Origin: Pseudooceanicola nanhaiensis
GTDB lineage: Bacteria > Pseudomonadota > Alphaproteobacteria > Rhodobacterales > Rhodobacteraceae
Assembly (NCBI RefSeq): GCF_020171315.1
Contig: NZ_JAIUZP010000004.1
Location: 1 to 64,000 of the forward strand
Direction: 5' to 3'
Length of the DNA: 64,000 nt
In this document: positions 7,211-15,972 of the stretch, piece by piece
Position numbering within the stretch: the first letter of the stretch is position 1
Layout of the letters: each line of letters begins with the position of its first letter
The notes under the pieces: model-generated
Seen by the model: the letters and a program-made list of their open reading frames with translations, nothing else
What the model was told of the DNA's origin: nothing
Databases searched by the model: none
Translations under genes and position numbers: made by a program

Positions 7211-9253
7211 TCAGCCCTTGGACCGCTTCGGCGGCTCGCCGCCACCGGGGCGCGGCTTGGCGAACTTGCCGCCCTTGGCCGGGGCCTTGCCCTTGGCCGC
7301 GGGCTTGCCGCCCGGCTTGGCGAACTTGCCGGCCGGCTTACCGCCCTTGGGCTTGTCATCGCGCGGCTTGCCACGGGACTTGGCCGGACCATGTGCGCCC
7401 TCGTGCGACGGCTTCTCGGTCTTCCAGACGCCCTTGCGCTTGGGCGCCGGACGGCTGTCCGAGGCCTCTGCCGGACCATCGGGATGATAGGCGCTTTCCT
7501 CGCGGCGCGGACGCGGCGCGGGCTTGGGCCCACGGGGGGCATCGCCACCCTCGTACGGGCGGCGCGGGCCACGGTCTTCGCGCGGGCCACGGGGGCCGCG
7601 ATCCTCGCGCGGGCCGCGGGGGCCACGGTCATCGCGGGGCGGACGCGTGCTGCGGGTGGGCAGCACGGGCGCGCCCTCCATCAGCGTCGCGGTGATCCCC
7701 TGCTCCAGCGTGCCATCGCCAAGCGCCGTCATGAAGCCGTCGATCGCCGGTTCGGCCAGCTCGACATAGGTCTCGCTGTCCTGCACGCGGATCGCGCCGA
7801 TGGCGGTCTTCTCGATGTTACCGGCGCGGCAGAGCAGCGGCAGCAGCCAGCGGGGCTCGGCCCGGTCATTGCGCCCGACCGAGAGCGAGACCCAGCGGCT
7901 CGGCCCGAACTCGCGCGGCTCGCGCTTGGGCCCGCGCTCGTCCGGCGACATCAGGTCTTCGGGCGCGGCGTGGCGCAGGCGGTGCAGACGCAGGAAGGCC
8001 CCGGCGATCTCCTGCGGGGAATGGGCCGCCAGCAGACGCTCGGCAAAGGCCGCTTCGTCCTCGTTCAGCGGATCGGACCACGAGGGATCGGCCAGCAGCC
8101 GGGCCTCGTCACGCTCCAGCACGTCCTCGACCGAGGGCGGCAGGGTCCATTCCGCGGTGATCTTGGCCCATTTCAGCAGACGCTCGGCCTTCTTCACCAC
8201 CTTGGGCGTCACGATAAGCGCCGAGACACCTTTGCGCCCGGCGCGGCCCGTCCGGCCCGACCGGTGCAGCAGGCTTTCGGTGTTGGTCGGCAGCTCGGCG
8301 TGGATCACCAGCGAGAGGTTTGGCAGGTCGATGCCGCGGGCGGCCACGTCGGTTGCCACGCAGACACGGGCCCGGCCATCGCGCATGGCCTGCAGGGCAT
8401 GGGTCCGCTCGGTCTGGCTCAGCTCGCCCGAGAGGCTCACCGTGGGCAGGCCGCGGTTGGTCAGCCGCGCGGTCAGGTGGTTCACCGCGGCGCGGGTGTT
8501 GGCAAAGACGATCGCGCTCTCACCCTCGTGGAAGCGCAGCAGGTTGAAAACGGCGTTGTCGCCATCCGACTGGGCCACGCGCAGCACCTGATAGGAGATG
8601 TCGGCGTGCTGGTCGGTCTTGCTGATGGTCGAGATCCGCTCAGCATTGCGCTGGAACTGTTCCGCCAGCTTGGCGATCATCGGCGGCACGGTGGCCGAGA
8701 AGAGCAGCGTGCGCCGGTCCTCGGGCGCCTGCCCCAGCATGAATTCGAGGTCTTCGCGGAAGCCGAGGTCGAGCATCTCGTCCGCCTCGTCCAGCACGAT
8801 GGCGCGCAGGCCCGACATGTCGAGCGAGCCGCGTTCGATGTGGTCGCGCAGACGACCGGGCGTGCCCACGACGATATGGGCGCCGCGCTCCAGCGTGCGG
8901 CGTTCCTGCCGCATGTCCATGCCGCCCACGCAGGAGGCGACCTGCGCCCCGGTGCGGGCATAGAGCCACTGAAGTTCGCGCATCACTTGGAAGGCCAGTT
9001 CGCGGGTCGGTGCGATCACGAGGGCCAGCGGCGCCTCGGCCGGGCCGAAGTGTTCGGCCTCACCCAACAGCGTGGGGGCAATCGCGATGCCGAAGCCGAC
9101 GGTCTTGCCCGAGCCGGTCTGGGCCGAGACCAGAAGGTCCTTCTCGGCCAGTTCGGGCGCGCTGACGGCCTCTTGAACGGGGGTAAGGGTTTCGTAACCA
9201 CGCGCTTCAAGCGCCTGGGAAAGCGGGGAAAGTATCACGGAGCAAAGTTCCAA
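7211..9253 (-). CDS. DEAD-box RNA helicase with DbpA-type RNA-binding domain and basic low-complexity tail
   Basis: A 680-residue ATP-dependent RNA helicase. Visible motifs are the Q motif (TLTPVQ), motif I AQTGSGKT (44-51), Ia PTRELAFQ, II DEAD (VLDEADEML), III SAT, and VI HRSGRTGRAGRKG. After the two RecA domains comes a region resembling the DbpA RNA-binding fold (RWVSLSVGRNDRAEPRWLLPL). The tail of about 130 residues is rich in R, G, P and K with a repeated GPREDR unit, typical of RNA-chaperone-like extensions. It probably acts in ribosome assembly or RNA remodelling. The start is uncertain: the frame opens with TTG at 9253, has a GTG at 9238, and neither has a convincing RBS. Confidence 0.9.
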   Translation of the reverse strand: MELCSVILSPLSQALEARGYETLTPVQEAVSAPELAEKDLLVSAQTGSGKTVGFGIAIAPTLLGEAEHFGPAEAPLALVIAPTRELAFQVMRELQWLYARTGAQVASCVGGMDMRQERRTLERGAHIVVGTPGRLRDHIERGSLDMSGLRAIVLDEADEMLDLGFREDLEFMLGQAPEDRRTLLFSATVPPMIAKLAEQFQRNAERISTISKTDQHADISYQVLRVAQSDGDNAVFNLLRFHEGESAIVFANTRAAVNHLTARLTNRGLPTVSLSGELSQTERTHALQAMRDGRARVCVATDVAARGIDLPNLSLVIHAELPTNTESLLHRSGRTGRAGRKGVSALIVTPKVVKKAERLLKWAKITAEWTLPPSVEDVLERDEARLLADPSWSDPLNEDEAAFAERLLAAHSPQEIAGAFLRLHRLRHAAPEDLMSPDERGPKREPREFGPSRWVSLSVGRNDRAEPRWLLPLLCRAGNIEKTAIGAIRVQDSETYVELAEPAIDGFMTALGDGTLEQGITATLMEGAPVLPTRSTRPPRDDRGPRGPREDRGPRGPREDRGPRRPYEGGDAPRGPKPAPRPRREESAYHPDGPAEASDSRPAPKRKGVWKTEKPSHEGAHGPAKSRGKPRDDKPKGGKPAGKFAKPGGKPAAKGKAPAKGGKFAKPRPGGGEPPKRSKG

Positions 9254-9375
9254 GTCTGAAGGTTAGTCGGCCATGCCGCTCGCAGGCGGCCCAATGCCGA
9301 GGGCCCGAAAAGGGAAAACGTGTCAGGGCCATCCAAACATGGAACAGGCTGCCCCGGGGACCTGCTCCCAAGCGA

Positions 9376-9402
9376 AAAGGCCGCCCCACTCGGGCGGCCT
9401 TT
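9376..9402 (-). terminator. Terminator of the rplM-rpsI operon
   Basis: An 11-bp stem AAAGGCCGCCC/GGGCGGCCTTT with loop CACTC lies 24 bp past the rpsI stop codon. On the minus strand the right side ends in CCTTTTCG, a short U-tract. Confidence 0.8.
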
Positions 9403-9425
9403 CCTCTGTGCGATGCGAAAGCGTA

Positions 9426-9914
9426 TCAGCGCTTCGAGAACTGGAAGGAGCGGCGGGCCTTGGCCTTACCGTATTTCTTCCGCTCGACGACGCGGCTGTC
9501 GCGGGTCAGGAAGCCTGCGGCTTTCAGAGCGCCACGCAGCGACGGATCGTAGAGTTGCAGCGCTTTCGAGATGCCGTGCTTGACTGCACCGGCCTGGCCC
9601 GAGAGGCCACCGCCGACGACGGTCGCGTAGACGTCGAATTCGCCTTCCACGCCGGCCACGGTGAAGGGCTGGCGCAGGATCATCTGCAGAACGGGGCGCG
9701 CGAAGTAGGCGTCCATGTCCTTGCCGTTGACCGAGACCTTGCCGGAGCCGGGCTTGATCCAGACGCGTGCGACAGCGTCTTTCCGCTTGCCGGTGGCGTA
9801 GGAGCGGCCGAGTTCGTCACGGACGGGTTCGCGGGGCGCGTCGAGCTCGACAGCCGCTGCGGTTTCCGACACGGCGCCTTTCAGCTCATCGAGCGAGTTG
9901 ATCTGTTCGGCCAT
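9426..9914 (-). CDS. rpsI: 30S ribosomal protein S9
   Basis: A 162-residue S9/uS9. The core ([29 protein letters not shown], written in sections) and the C-terminal tail ending in RRSFQFSKR are diagnostic. The basic tail reaches the P-site tRNA in the 30S head. An N-terminal extension of about 30 acidic/alanine-rich residues is usual in alphaproteobacteria. It is the second gene of the rplM-rpsI operon, separated from rplM by 2 bp, and is closed by the terminator at 9376-9402. Confidence 0.98.
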   Translation of the reverse strand: MAEQINSLDELKGAVSETAAAVELDAPREPVRDELGRSYATGKRKDAVARVWIKPGSGKVSVNGKDMDAYFARPVLQMILRQPFTVAGVEGEFDVYATVVGGGLSGQAGAVKHGISKALQLYDPSLRGALKAAGFLTRDSRVVERKKYGKAKARRSFQFSKR

Positions 9915-9916
9915 TT

Positions 9917-10378
9917 TCAGCTCCGCGTGTTCTTGGAGTTCATGGATTTGACATCCAGCACTTCCGGCGCCTGCGCCTCGTGGGGATGCTCGGCGCCTGC
10001 GTAGACGCGCAGGTTGGTCATTTGCGTGCGGCTCAGGCGGTTGCCCGGCAGCATGCGCTTGACGGCAGCGGTCACGACGCGCTCGGGGTGTGCACCCTCG
10101 AGGATCTGTTCCGCGGTGCGGTGCTTGATGCCGCCCGGGTGGCCGGTGTGCCAGTAGTATTTCTTCTCGGCGCGCTTCTTGCCGGTCATCTGCACCTTGT
10201 CGGCGTTGATGACGATGACGTTGTCACCCATGTCCATGTGGGGGGTGAACGACGGCTTGTGCTTGCCGCGCAGACGCATGGCGACGATCGAGGCGAGACG
10301 GCCCAGAACAACGCCTTCGGCGTCGATCACGATCCATTTCTTCTCGATGTCTGCCGGGGTAGCAGAAAAGGTTTTCAT
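9917..10378 (-). CDS. rplM: 50S ribosomal protein L13
   Basis: A 153-residue L13/uL13, an early-assembling 50S protein. [16 protein letters not shown] near the N-terminus and the block [18 protein letters not shown] followed by [10 protein letters not shown] are the family signatures. The C-terminus is about 10 residues longer than in E. coli, with a basic end. It is first gene of the rplM-rpsI operon. A strong sigma-70-like promoter lies about 65 bp upstream. Confidence 0.98.
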   Translation of the reverse strand: MKTFSATPADIEKKWIVIDAEGVVLGRLASIVAMRLRGKHKPSFTPHMDMGDNVIVINADKVQMTGKKRAEKKYYWHTGHPGGIKHRTAEQILEGAHPERVVTAAVKRMLPGNRLSRTQMTNLRVYAGAEHPHEAQAPEVLDVKSMNSKNTRS

Positions 10379-10443
10379 CTCGGGTGCCCTTGTTGGTGGC
10401 TCCCCCGGGCAGAGCGTCTCCCCCGGGGCAATTCGATGGGCGG

Positions 10444-10471
10444 GTTATAAACACTTCGCGCACCCAGTCAA
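10444..10471 (-). promoter_or_regulatory. Sigma-70-type promoter of rplM-rpsI
   Basis: On the minus strand TTGACT (10471-10466) and TATAAC (10449-10444) are separated by 16 bp. This places transcription initiation about 60 bases before the rplM ATG. Both hexamers are close to consensus, as expected for a ribosomal-protein operon. Confidence 0.75.
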
Positions 10472-10586
10472 CAGCAACCATCAGCACAAAAACGTTGCAA
10501 AACAATGCGTTACAAAAACGGTATTATTTTACCCCACACTTTTTGCCCCGTTCGGGCCTTCTCAGGCCCGTCCGCCCCCCCGCGCC

Positions 10587-11009
10587 TCACCGCTCCGGAG
10601 GAATCGAATAGGTCATCGAGGCCCGCGCCACGGGCTGCGCCACGCCCTCAGAATAAAGCAGCACGTCGCCCACCGCCAGCACCCGGCCCAGCTTCAGCAG
10701 GCGGCATTGGGCGATCAGGTCGGCCCCCGCCGCGGGCTTGCGCATGAAGTCGAGGGAACAGCCCGTGGTCACGGTCAGTGCCTTGGGCCCGATCATCGCG
10801 AGGATCGCGAGATAGACCGAGACATCGGCCAGGGCGAACATCGAGGGCCCCGAGACAGTGCCCCCGGGCCGCAGGTGCTTCTCGCCTATGGTCATGCGCA
10901 CCGTGACGGCCATCTCCTCCACCGCCTCCACGGTGAACTCGCCCGCCACCTGCGCGAATTCCGCCTCCAGAAAGCGGTTCAGCGCCGCCGCGTCCATTTG
11001 CAGTGCCAT
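10587..11009 (-). CDS. PaaI-type hotdog thioesterase
   Basis: A 140-residue hotdog-fold protein of the PaaI/YdiI type, expected to hydrolyse acyl-CoA thioesters. Family features include GEKHLRPGGTVSGPSMFALADVSVYLAILAMIG, where the helix after the HLRPGG motif carries the acidic catalytic residue (Asp in ALADV). The later strand SLDFMRKPAAGADLIAQCRLLKLGR is typical of the second half of the fold. The ATG is preceded by GGGAGGATGA. The gene is divergent from the enoyl-CoA hydratase gene 78 bp away, a pairing consistent with shared acyl-CoA metabolism. The substrate is unknown. Confidence 0.85.
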   Translation of the reverse strand: MALQMDAAALNRFLEAEFAQVAGEFTVEAVEEMAVTVRMTIGEKHLRPGGTVSGPSMFALADVSVYLAILAMIGPKALTVTTGCSLDFMRKPAAGADLIAQCRLLKLGRVLAVGDVLLYSEGVAQPVARASMTYSIPPER

Positions 11010-11087
11010 TCATCCTCCCATTGGCCACATCTCTGGCCATCATCCTCTCCGGCCCCTACAGTTTCGCCAAAGAGGAGGAGGAACAAG

Positions 11088-11873
11088 ATGTCCCTGCTGG
11101 AACGTCACGACACGGGCGCCATTGCCCATCTGCAACTGAATGCACCGGGGGCGCTGAACGCGCTCTCCGACGGGATGCTGGCGGCGCTGAAGGCAGAGCT
11201 CGAAACCCTCGCGCAGGACCGCACCATCCGCGTCGTGATCCTCTCTGGCGCGGGCAAGGCCTTTTGCGCCGGCCACGACCTGAAGGAGATGCAGGCGGGC
11301 CGTCAGGCCGAGGACGGGGGCGCTGCCTATTTCGCCGATCTCTTCGCCCGCTGCACCGAGGTGATGACGGCGATCCGAACCCTGCCCCAGCCGGTCATCG
11401 CCCGGCCCCATGGCATCGCCACCGCCGCGGGCTGCCAGCTCGTCGCCTCCTGCGACCTCGCCGTAGCGGCCGAGGGCACCCGGTTCGGCGTCAACGGGGT
11501 GAACATCGGCCTCTTCTGCTCCACCCCCATGGTCGCGCTCTCCCGCAACATCCCGCGCAAACAGGCCTTCGAGATGCTTACCACGGGTGAATTCCTCGAC
11601 ACTGACCGCGCCATGGCCCTGGGCCTGATCAACCGCGCCGTTCCCCTTGCCGCGCTCGAGGCCGAAACCCTCGCCCTGGCCGAGACCATCGCCGCCAAGC
11701 TCGGCTCCGCCGTCCGCATCGGCAAGCGCGCCTTCTACGATCAGCTCGAACTCCCGGTCGAGGCCGCCTATGCCCACACCGCGCAGGTCATGGTCGAGAA
11801 CATGCTGAACCGCGACACCGCCGAAGGCATGCAGGCCTTCATCGAGAAGCGCCCCCCCGACTGGACCCAGTGA
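11088..11873 (+). CDS. Enoyl-CoA hydratase/isomerase family protein (ECHDC3-like)
   Basis: A 261-residue crotonase-fold protein. The oxyanion-hole segment GAGKAFCAGHDLKEMQ and the second conserved block RPHGIATAAGCQLVASCDLAVAAEGTRFGVNGVNIGLF are clear. The wording AGHDLKEM, and the absence of the usual pair of catalytic glutamates at the standard places, is characteristic of the ECHDC3-like branch, whose true reaction is unsettled. The start at 11088 follows AGAGGAGGAGG. Its divergent neighbour is a thioesterase, so a role in acyl-CoA turnover is likely. The gene is followed by a 620-bp intergenic region carrying two kinds of repeat. Confidence 0.85.
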   Translation: MSLLERHDTGAIAHLQLNAPGALNALSDGMLAALKAELETLAQDRTIRVVILSGAGKAFCAGHDLKEMQAGRQAEDGGAAYFADLFARCTEVMTAIRTLPQPVIARPHGIATAAGCQLVASCDLAVAAEGTRFGVNGVNIGLFCSTPMVALSRNIPRKQAFEMLTTGEFLDTDRAMALGLINRAVPLAALEAETLALAETIAAKLGSAVRIGKRAFYDQLELPVEAAYAHTAQVMVENMLNRDTAEGMQAFIEKRPPDWTQ

Positions 11874-11880
11874 TCGCCTC

Positions 11881-11953
11881 CATCCACTGTTTCAAAATAT
11901 CCTCGGGGGTGAATTGCGGGCAACGCCCGCAAGAGGGGGCAGACAGCCCCCTC
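11881..11953 (-). repeat. REP-like intergenic repeat, subtype 1, copy B (inverted)
   Basis: Reverse complement of copy A at 857-929 almost base for base: GAGGGGGCTGTCTGCCCCCTC, then a TTGCGGGC/GCCCGCAA hairpin, AATTCACCCCCGAGGATATT and an end CAGTGGATG. The inner hairpin differs in sequence from copy A but keeps its pairing (compensatory change). It begins 8 bp after the enoyl-CoA hydratase stop codon. Confidence 0.75.
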
Positions 11954-12012
11954 CCACACCGCTTGCCCCGGGTGCCACGCTCACGGACCAAACCGCCGCC
12001 CTCGCCCCACGC

Positions 12013-12058
12013 CAAAATTCTTCGAAGAATTTTGCCAAGAATTTTCGAAAATTCTTGG
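12013..12058. repeat. Paired AT-rich perfect palindromes (four 9-bp half-sites), copy 1
   Basis: Two adjacent perfect palindromes, 22 bp (12013-12034) and 24 bp (12035-12058), are built from one 9-mer and its complement. The order is AAAATTCTT-CG-AAGAATTTT, spacer GCC, AAGAATTTT-CG-AAAATTCTT. The same array in inverted order is at 57849-57894. The rest of the 620-bp gap (11874-12493) holds the REP-like repeat at 11881-11953, low-complexity C-rich sequence and no convincing gene. Confidence 0.85.
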
Positions 12059-12493
12059 GCGCCCCGCCGCGACTGTCCCACACCACGACAAGACAGCACC
12101 GGGCAGCATCAGGGCGCACCGCCCCGCCCCCTCCGCAGTGTTTCCACATTTTCGCCGTATTTTTTCCAGATTGCCACTTTCTGAACACATTTCACTCTGC
12201 TATCCCTCAAGAACACCTTAACGTATCAGGTGTTGAACGATGCGAGTGTGGGTCACCGCCGCGATCCAGTCCCTCCAGGCCGCTCTCTCTCAGGCTCAGG
12301 ACGTGCAACGCGGTGACCCCCTCGGATGCCCCGGGAACGGGTCTTCCCCGAATTTGATCAGCCAGCGTTTCGCCGCAGCCCGCGCTCTGCCCTCTGCTCC
12401 GGCCCCTACTCCCGTCCCAGCTTCGCCCGCGCCGCACCGCCGCCCCTGCGCGGGCCCTTCCCAAATCGCCCCCGATCCCCTATCTGCCCGACC

Positions 12494-13846
12494 ATGACAG
12501 AGACATTGCATATCGTCGGCGGCGGCATGGCCGGTTCGGAAGCGGCCTGGCAGGCCGCCAAGCAGGGCGTCAACGTGGTGATCCACGAGATGCGCCCCAA
12601 GGTCGGCACCTTCGCCCACCAGACCGGCAACCTCGCCGAAATGGTCTGTTCCAACTCCTTCCGCTCGGACGACAGCGAGCAGAACGCCGTGGGCCTCCTG
12701 CACTGGGAGATGCGCGCGGCGGACGGGCTGATCATGCAGACCGCGGACAAGCACCGCCTGCCCGCGGGTGGCGCCCTCGCCGTGGACCGCGATCCCTTCG
12801 CCGAAAGCGTGACCGCCGCCCTGACCGCGCTGCCCAATGTCAGCGTCTCGGGCGAGGAAATCACCGAGCTGCCCACCGAGGGCCATTGGATCATCGCCAC
12901 CGGCCCGCTGACGTCTTCCGCACTCGGTGCCGCGATCCAGGCCGAAACCGGGGCCGAACGGCTCGCCTTCTTCGATGCCATCGCCCCCATCGTCTATGCC
13001 GAGAGCATCGACATGGACGTGGCCTGGATGCAGTCGCGCTACGACAAGGGTGAGACCGAGGCAGAGCAGAAGGCCTATCTCAACTGCCCGATGACGAAGG
13101 ACCAGTACGAGGCCTTCATCGACGCGCTGCTGGCCGCCGAGAAGACCGAGTTCCACGAGGGCGAGACGGCGGGCTACTTCGACGGCTGCCTGCCGATCGA
13201 GGTCATGGCCGAACGGGGCCGCGAGACCCTGCGCCATGGCCCGATGAAGCCCGTGGGCCTGACCAATGCGCATAAGCCCGAGGAGAAGGCCTATGCGGTG
13301 GTGCAGCTGCGCCGCGACAATGCGCTCGGCACGCTCTACAATATCGTCGGCTTCCAGACCAAGATGAAGTACGGCGCGCAAACCGCTGTTTTCAAAATGA
13401 TTCCCGGCCTTCAGGATGCCAGCTTCGCGCGGCTTGGCGGCATCCACCGGAACACGTTCATCAACTCGCCCACGCTGCTGGACGACCGGATGCGGCTGAA
13501 ATCCCGGCCCAATATCCGCTTCGCCGGTCAGGTCACCGGGGTCGAGGGCTACGTGGAAAGCGCCGCCATGGGGCTGCTCGCAGGCCGGATGGCCGCGGCG
13601 GAGATCCTCGGGCGCGACCTGCCCCCGCCGCCTGCCGAGACCGCCATGGGCGCGCTGATCACCCACATCACCGGCGGGGCCGAGGCCAAGACCTTCCAGC
13701 CGATGAACGTGAACTTCGGGCTCTTCCCGCCGCTCGAGAGTGTGCGCGGCGGACGGCGCGGCCGCAAGGACCGCTACAAGGGCTATACCGACCGCGCCAA
13801 GGAGCTCTTTGCCGGCTGGCTTTCGGACCAGCCCGCGCAGGGCTGA
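12494..13846 (+). CDS. trmFO: Methylenetetrahydrofolate-tRNA-(uracil-5-)-methyltransferase TrmFO
   Basis: A 450-residue FAD/folate-dependent enzyme that makes 5-methyluridine at tRNA position 54. The N-terminal dinucleotide motif [14 protein letters not shown] binds FAD. The stretch [23 protein letters not shown] is a strong TrmFO signature, and [27 protein letters not shown] carries the conserved catalytic-region cysteine. The ATG at 12494 gives the standard N-terminus. A longer frame upstream is not conserved in style. The gene is followed 10 bp later by gluQ, so the two tRNA-modification genes are probably co-transcribed. Confidence 0.96.
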   Translation: MTETLHIVGGGMAGSEAAWQAAKQGVNVVIHEMRPKVGTFAHQTGNLAEMVCSNSFRSDDSEQNAVGLLHWEMRAADGLIMQTADKHRLPAGGALAVDRDPFAESVTAALTALPNVSVSGEEITELPTEGHWIIATGPLTSSALGAAIQAETGAERLAFFDAIAPIVYAESIDMDVAWMQSRYDKGETEAEQKAYLNCPMTKDQYEAFIDALLAAEKTEFHEGETAGYFDGCLPIEVMAERGRETLRHGPMKPVGLTNAHKPEEKAYAVVQLRRDNALGTLYNIVGFQTKMKYGAQTAVFKMIPGLQDASFARLGGIHRNTFINSPTLLDDRMRLKSRPNIRFAGQVTGVEGYVESAAMGLLAGRMAAAEILGRDLPPPPAETAMGALITHITGGAEAKTFQPMNVNFGLFPPLESVRGGRRGRKDRYKGYTDRAKELFAGWLSDQPAQG

Positions 13847-13856
13847 GCGGGCCGCC

Positions 13857-14726
13857 GTGCCCTCCGGTCCCGTCACGCGCTTTGCCCCGTCGCCGACGGG
13901 GCCGCTGCACCTTGGCCATGCCTACGCGGCCCTCATCGCGCAGCAGCTGGCCCAGGCCGCGGGCGGGACCTTCCTGCTCCGGATCGAGGACATCGACCAG
14001 AGCCGCGCCCGCCCGGAGTGGGAGGCGCAGATCTACGACGACCTGCAGTGGCTCGGCCTCACATGGCCCGCACCGGTGATGCGCCAGTCCGACCGGATGC
14101 CGGCCTATACGGCCGCGCTCCACGCCCTCTGGGACCGCGGGCTGCTCTATCCCTGTCACTGCAACCGGCGCGACATCCTCGCCGCCGCGAGCGCCCCGCA
14201 GGAAGGCGCGCCGCTGATGGGCCCGGACGGCATCGTCTACCCCGGCACCTGCCGCCCCGCGCAGGCCCCGGACGGCCCGATGCCCGAGGCAACCGCCCTC
14301 AGGCTCAACATGCACCGCGCCCTGCAAGAAATTGATCTTGAACTATTTTTCGAAGAACAAGGCACCGGTCCGGAGGGCGAGACCGGGCGTATCTCCATCG
14401 ACCGCAGCTACCTTATCGAGGGCGTGGGCGACATCGTCCTGGCCCGCCGGGACATGGGCACCTCCTACCACCTGTCGGTCGTGGTGGACGATGCCGCGCA
14501 GGGAATCACGCTGGTGACCCGCGGGGCCGATCTCTTCGAGGCGACGCCGATCCACGTGGTGCTGCAACATCTCCTCGGCCTGCCCCGGCCCGCTTATCAC
14601 CACCACCGACTGATCCGCGACGCCGCCGGCAAGCGGCTGGCGAAACGGGACGACGCGCGAGCAATCTCGCTCTACCGCGCCGAGGGCCATACGCCCGCGC
14701 AGGTCCGCGCCATGGTGGGCCTTTAG
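13857..14726 (+). CDS. gluQ: Glutamyl-Q tRNA(Asp) synthetase
   Basis: A 289-residue truncated paralogue of glutamyl-tRNA synthetase that attaches glutamate to queuosine at position 34 of tRNA-Asp. It has FAPSPTGPLHLGHAYAAL (the HIGH-type signature), LRIEDIDQSR, zinc-ligand-like CHC plus a later Y-x-x-x-C, and a degenerate KMSKS at KRLAKRD. It lacks an anticodon-binding domain, as expected for GluQRS. The likely start is GTG at 13857, giving VPSGPVTRFAPSPTG. No ATG fits. It is second in an apparent operon with trmFO. Its last 4 bp overlap the end of the convergent minus-strand gene. Confidence 0.93.
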   Translation: MPSGPVTRFAPSPTGPLHLGHAYAALIAQQLAQAAGGTFLLRIEDIDQSRARPEWEAQIYDDLQWLGLTWPAPVMRQSDRMPAYTAALHALWDRGLLYPCHCNRRDILAAASAPQEGAPLMGPDGIVYPGTCRPAQAPDGPMPEATALRLNMHRALQEIDLELFFEEQGTGPEGETGRISIDRSYLIEGVGDIVLARRDMGTSYHLSVVVDDAAQGITLVTRGADLFEATPIHVVLQHLLGLPRPAYHHHRLIRDAAGKRLAKRDDARAISLYRAEGHTPAQVRAMVGL

Positions 14727-15454
14727 GACTCCAGCCCGCGCCAGGCCTTGGGCATCAGCACCCAGCGGCCATGGACGAAGTAGAGCCCCTCGAAGGCCAG
14801 CCCCCAGCGATCACCCGGCCGCACGAAGCGGAACCGGACCAGCGGTATCCCTTCGGCGAGGTACGGAAGCAGCAGCCCATAGCTGCCGGGAAACTCCTGC
14901 TGCAGGCCGATGTCCGATTTCAGCTCGGAGGTGGTGGTGTGCAGGATGGTCAGCGCGGTCTGATCGGGCTTGGGCACCAGGGCGATGCCGGGCCGGAACA
15001 GCTCTGCATAGATCGGGACCAGCCGCGCGCCCAGCACCGGGCCGAAGACGGCGATCACATCCTCGGGCTGCGGGGCCAGTTCCTGCGTCAGGGCGGCGCG
15101 GTCGGCCTGCGAGGACAGGAACCGCGACAGCAACCCGCGCACCGCATCCTCCGACGCAGGCCCCGCGTCCGGGGGCTGGACCAGATCGGCCACCGCCCGG
15201 CCCGGCGCCCCTTCGCAGAGCCGCGTCAGGTCATCGAGCGCCTCGCCCGGGTCCATTGCTCCGCGGGGCAGCCCCCCGGCCTCGCGCATGCCCGCCATCC
15301 AGCCCGCCGCCAGCAGCTGATCGGAGAGCGGCGCCTGAAGCAGGGTGCCACAGCTTTTCTCGGGATCGAAGGCGCGGGCTGCCTGCGGCAGAGCCGCGCC
15401 CCCAAGAAGAAGAACAGAAAAAACGATACTCAGCCGCACCGGGACGCCTCGCAA
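14723..15454 (-). CDS. Putative secreted protein of unknown function
   Basis: A protein of up to 243 residues with a clear N-terminal signal peptide (LSIVFSVLLLGGAALPQAARA, cleavage probably after ARA) and two cysteines in the mature part. No enzymatic motif was recognised. The C-terminal half is beta-rich with many aromatic residues (RFRFVRPGDRWGLAFEGLYFVHGRWV). The first in-frame start is TTG at 15454. A GTG at 15439 has GAGG at better spacing and still leaves the whole signal peptide, so it may be the real start. It is convergent with gluQ and overlaps it by 4 bp. It is probably periplasmic. Confidence 0.75.
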   Translation of the reverse strand: MRGVPVRLSIVFSVLLLGGAALPQAARAFDPEKSCGTLLQAPLSDQLLAAGWMAGMREAGGLPRGAMDPGEALDDLTRLCEGAPGRAVADLVQPPDAGPASEDAVRGLLSRFLSSQADRAALTQELAPQPEDVIAVFGPVLGARLVPIYAELFRPGIALVPKPDQTALTILHTTTSELKSDIGLQQEFPGSYGLLLPYLAEGIPLVRFRFVRPGDRWGLAFEGLYFVHGRWVLMPKAWRGLES

Positions 15455-15511
15455 ACCAACACACTTAAATGGTGTAAAGGTAGCAGAGGATTCCCGTTAG
15501 GCAAGCAGAGC

Positions 15512-15871
15512 TTACGCCATCGGCTTCATCAGCTCTGCCTCGCCCTCCGCGGTGACGGCGGTGTAGAAACAGCTGCGGCGGTTGGTGTGGCAGGCCGGCC
15601 CGGTCTGGTCCACGATCAGCAGCAGGCAATCCCGGTCGCAGTCGATCCGCATCTCCACCAGCTTCTGCATGTGGCCCGAGCTTTCGCCCTTCGCCCAGAA
15701 GCTCTGCCGCGAGCGCGACCAGTAGGTCACATGGCCGGTCTCCAGCGTGCGCGCGATCGAGGCGGCATTCATCCAGGCCATCATGAGGACCTCCCCGGTC
15801 CCCTCCTGCTGCGCAATGGCGGGGATCAGGCCCTTGTCGTCGTATTTGAGCGTGTCGGGATCGAAAGTCAT
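15512..15871 (-). CDS. hisI: Phosphoribosyl-AMP cyclohydrolase
   Basis: A 119-residue enzyme of histidine synthesis that opens the adenine ring of phosphoribosyl-AMP. The signature blocks are GEVLMMAWMN, VTYWSRSRQSFWAKGESSGH, and the metal-binding set DCDRD plus CHTNRRSCFY. The start at the second ATG (15871, MTFDPDTLKYD) matches the family and has AAAGG upstream. The first ATG at 15889 has no RBS. The protein is the stand-alone HisI without a HisE domain. It is divergent from the Fe-S scaffold gene 101 bp away, a neighbourhood common in Rhodobacteraceae. Confidence 0.96.
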   Translation of the reverse strand: MTFDPDTLKYDDKGLIPAIAQQEGTGEVLMMAWMNAASIARTLETGHVTYWSRSRQSFWAKGESSGHMQKLVEMRIDCDRDCLLLIVDQTGPACHTNRRSCFYTAVTAEGEAELMKPMA

Positions 15872-15972
15872 CGGCAAAACCTTTTGCATCCGGGCGTGAG
15901 AGGACTATCTAGGGGAATGACCCGCCCGGCGCCAGCCACTGCCTGCCACAGGCCCGCGGGGAAAGGACAGCC

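Noticed and set aside
10379-10443. Riboswitch or L13 autoregulatory leader before rplM
   Set aside because: The leader is only about 60 nt and shows no strong fold or known ligand motif. Only the promoter is supported.
12240-12497. 85-codon plus-strand frame before trmFO
   Set aside because: Pro/Ala-rich low-complexity translation, no RBS, and it overlaps the trmFO start in another frame.
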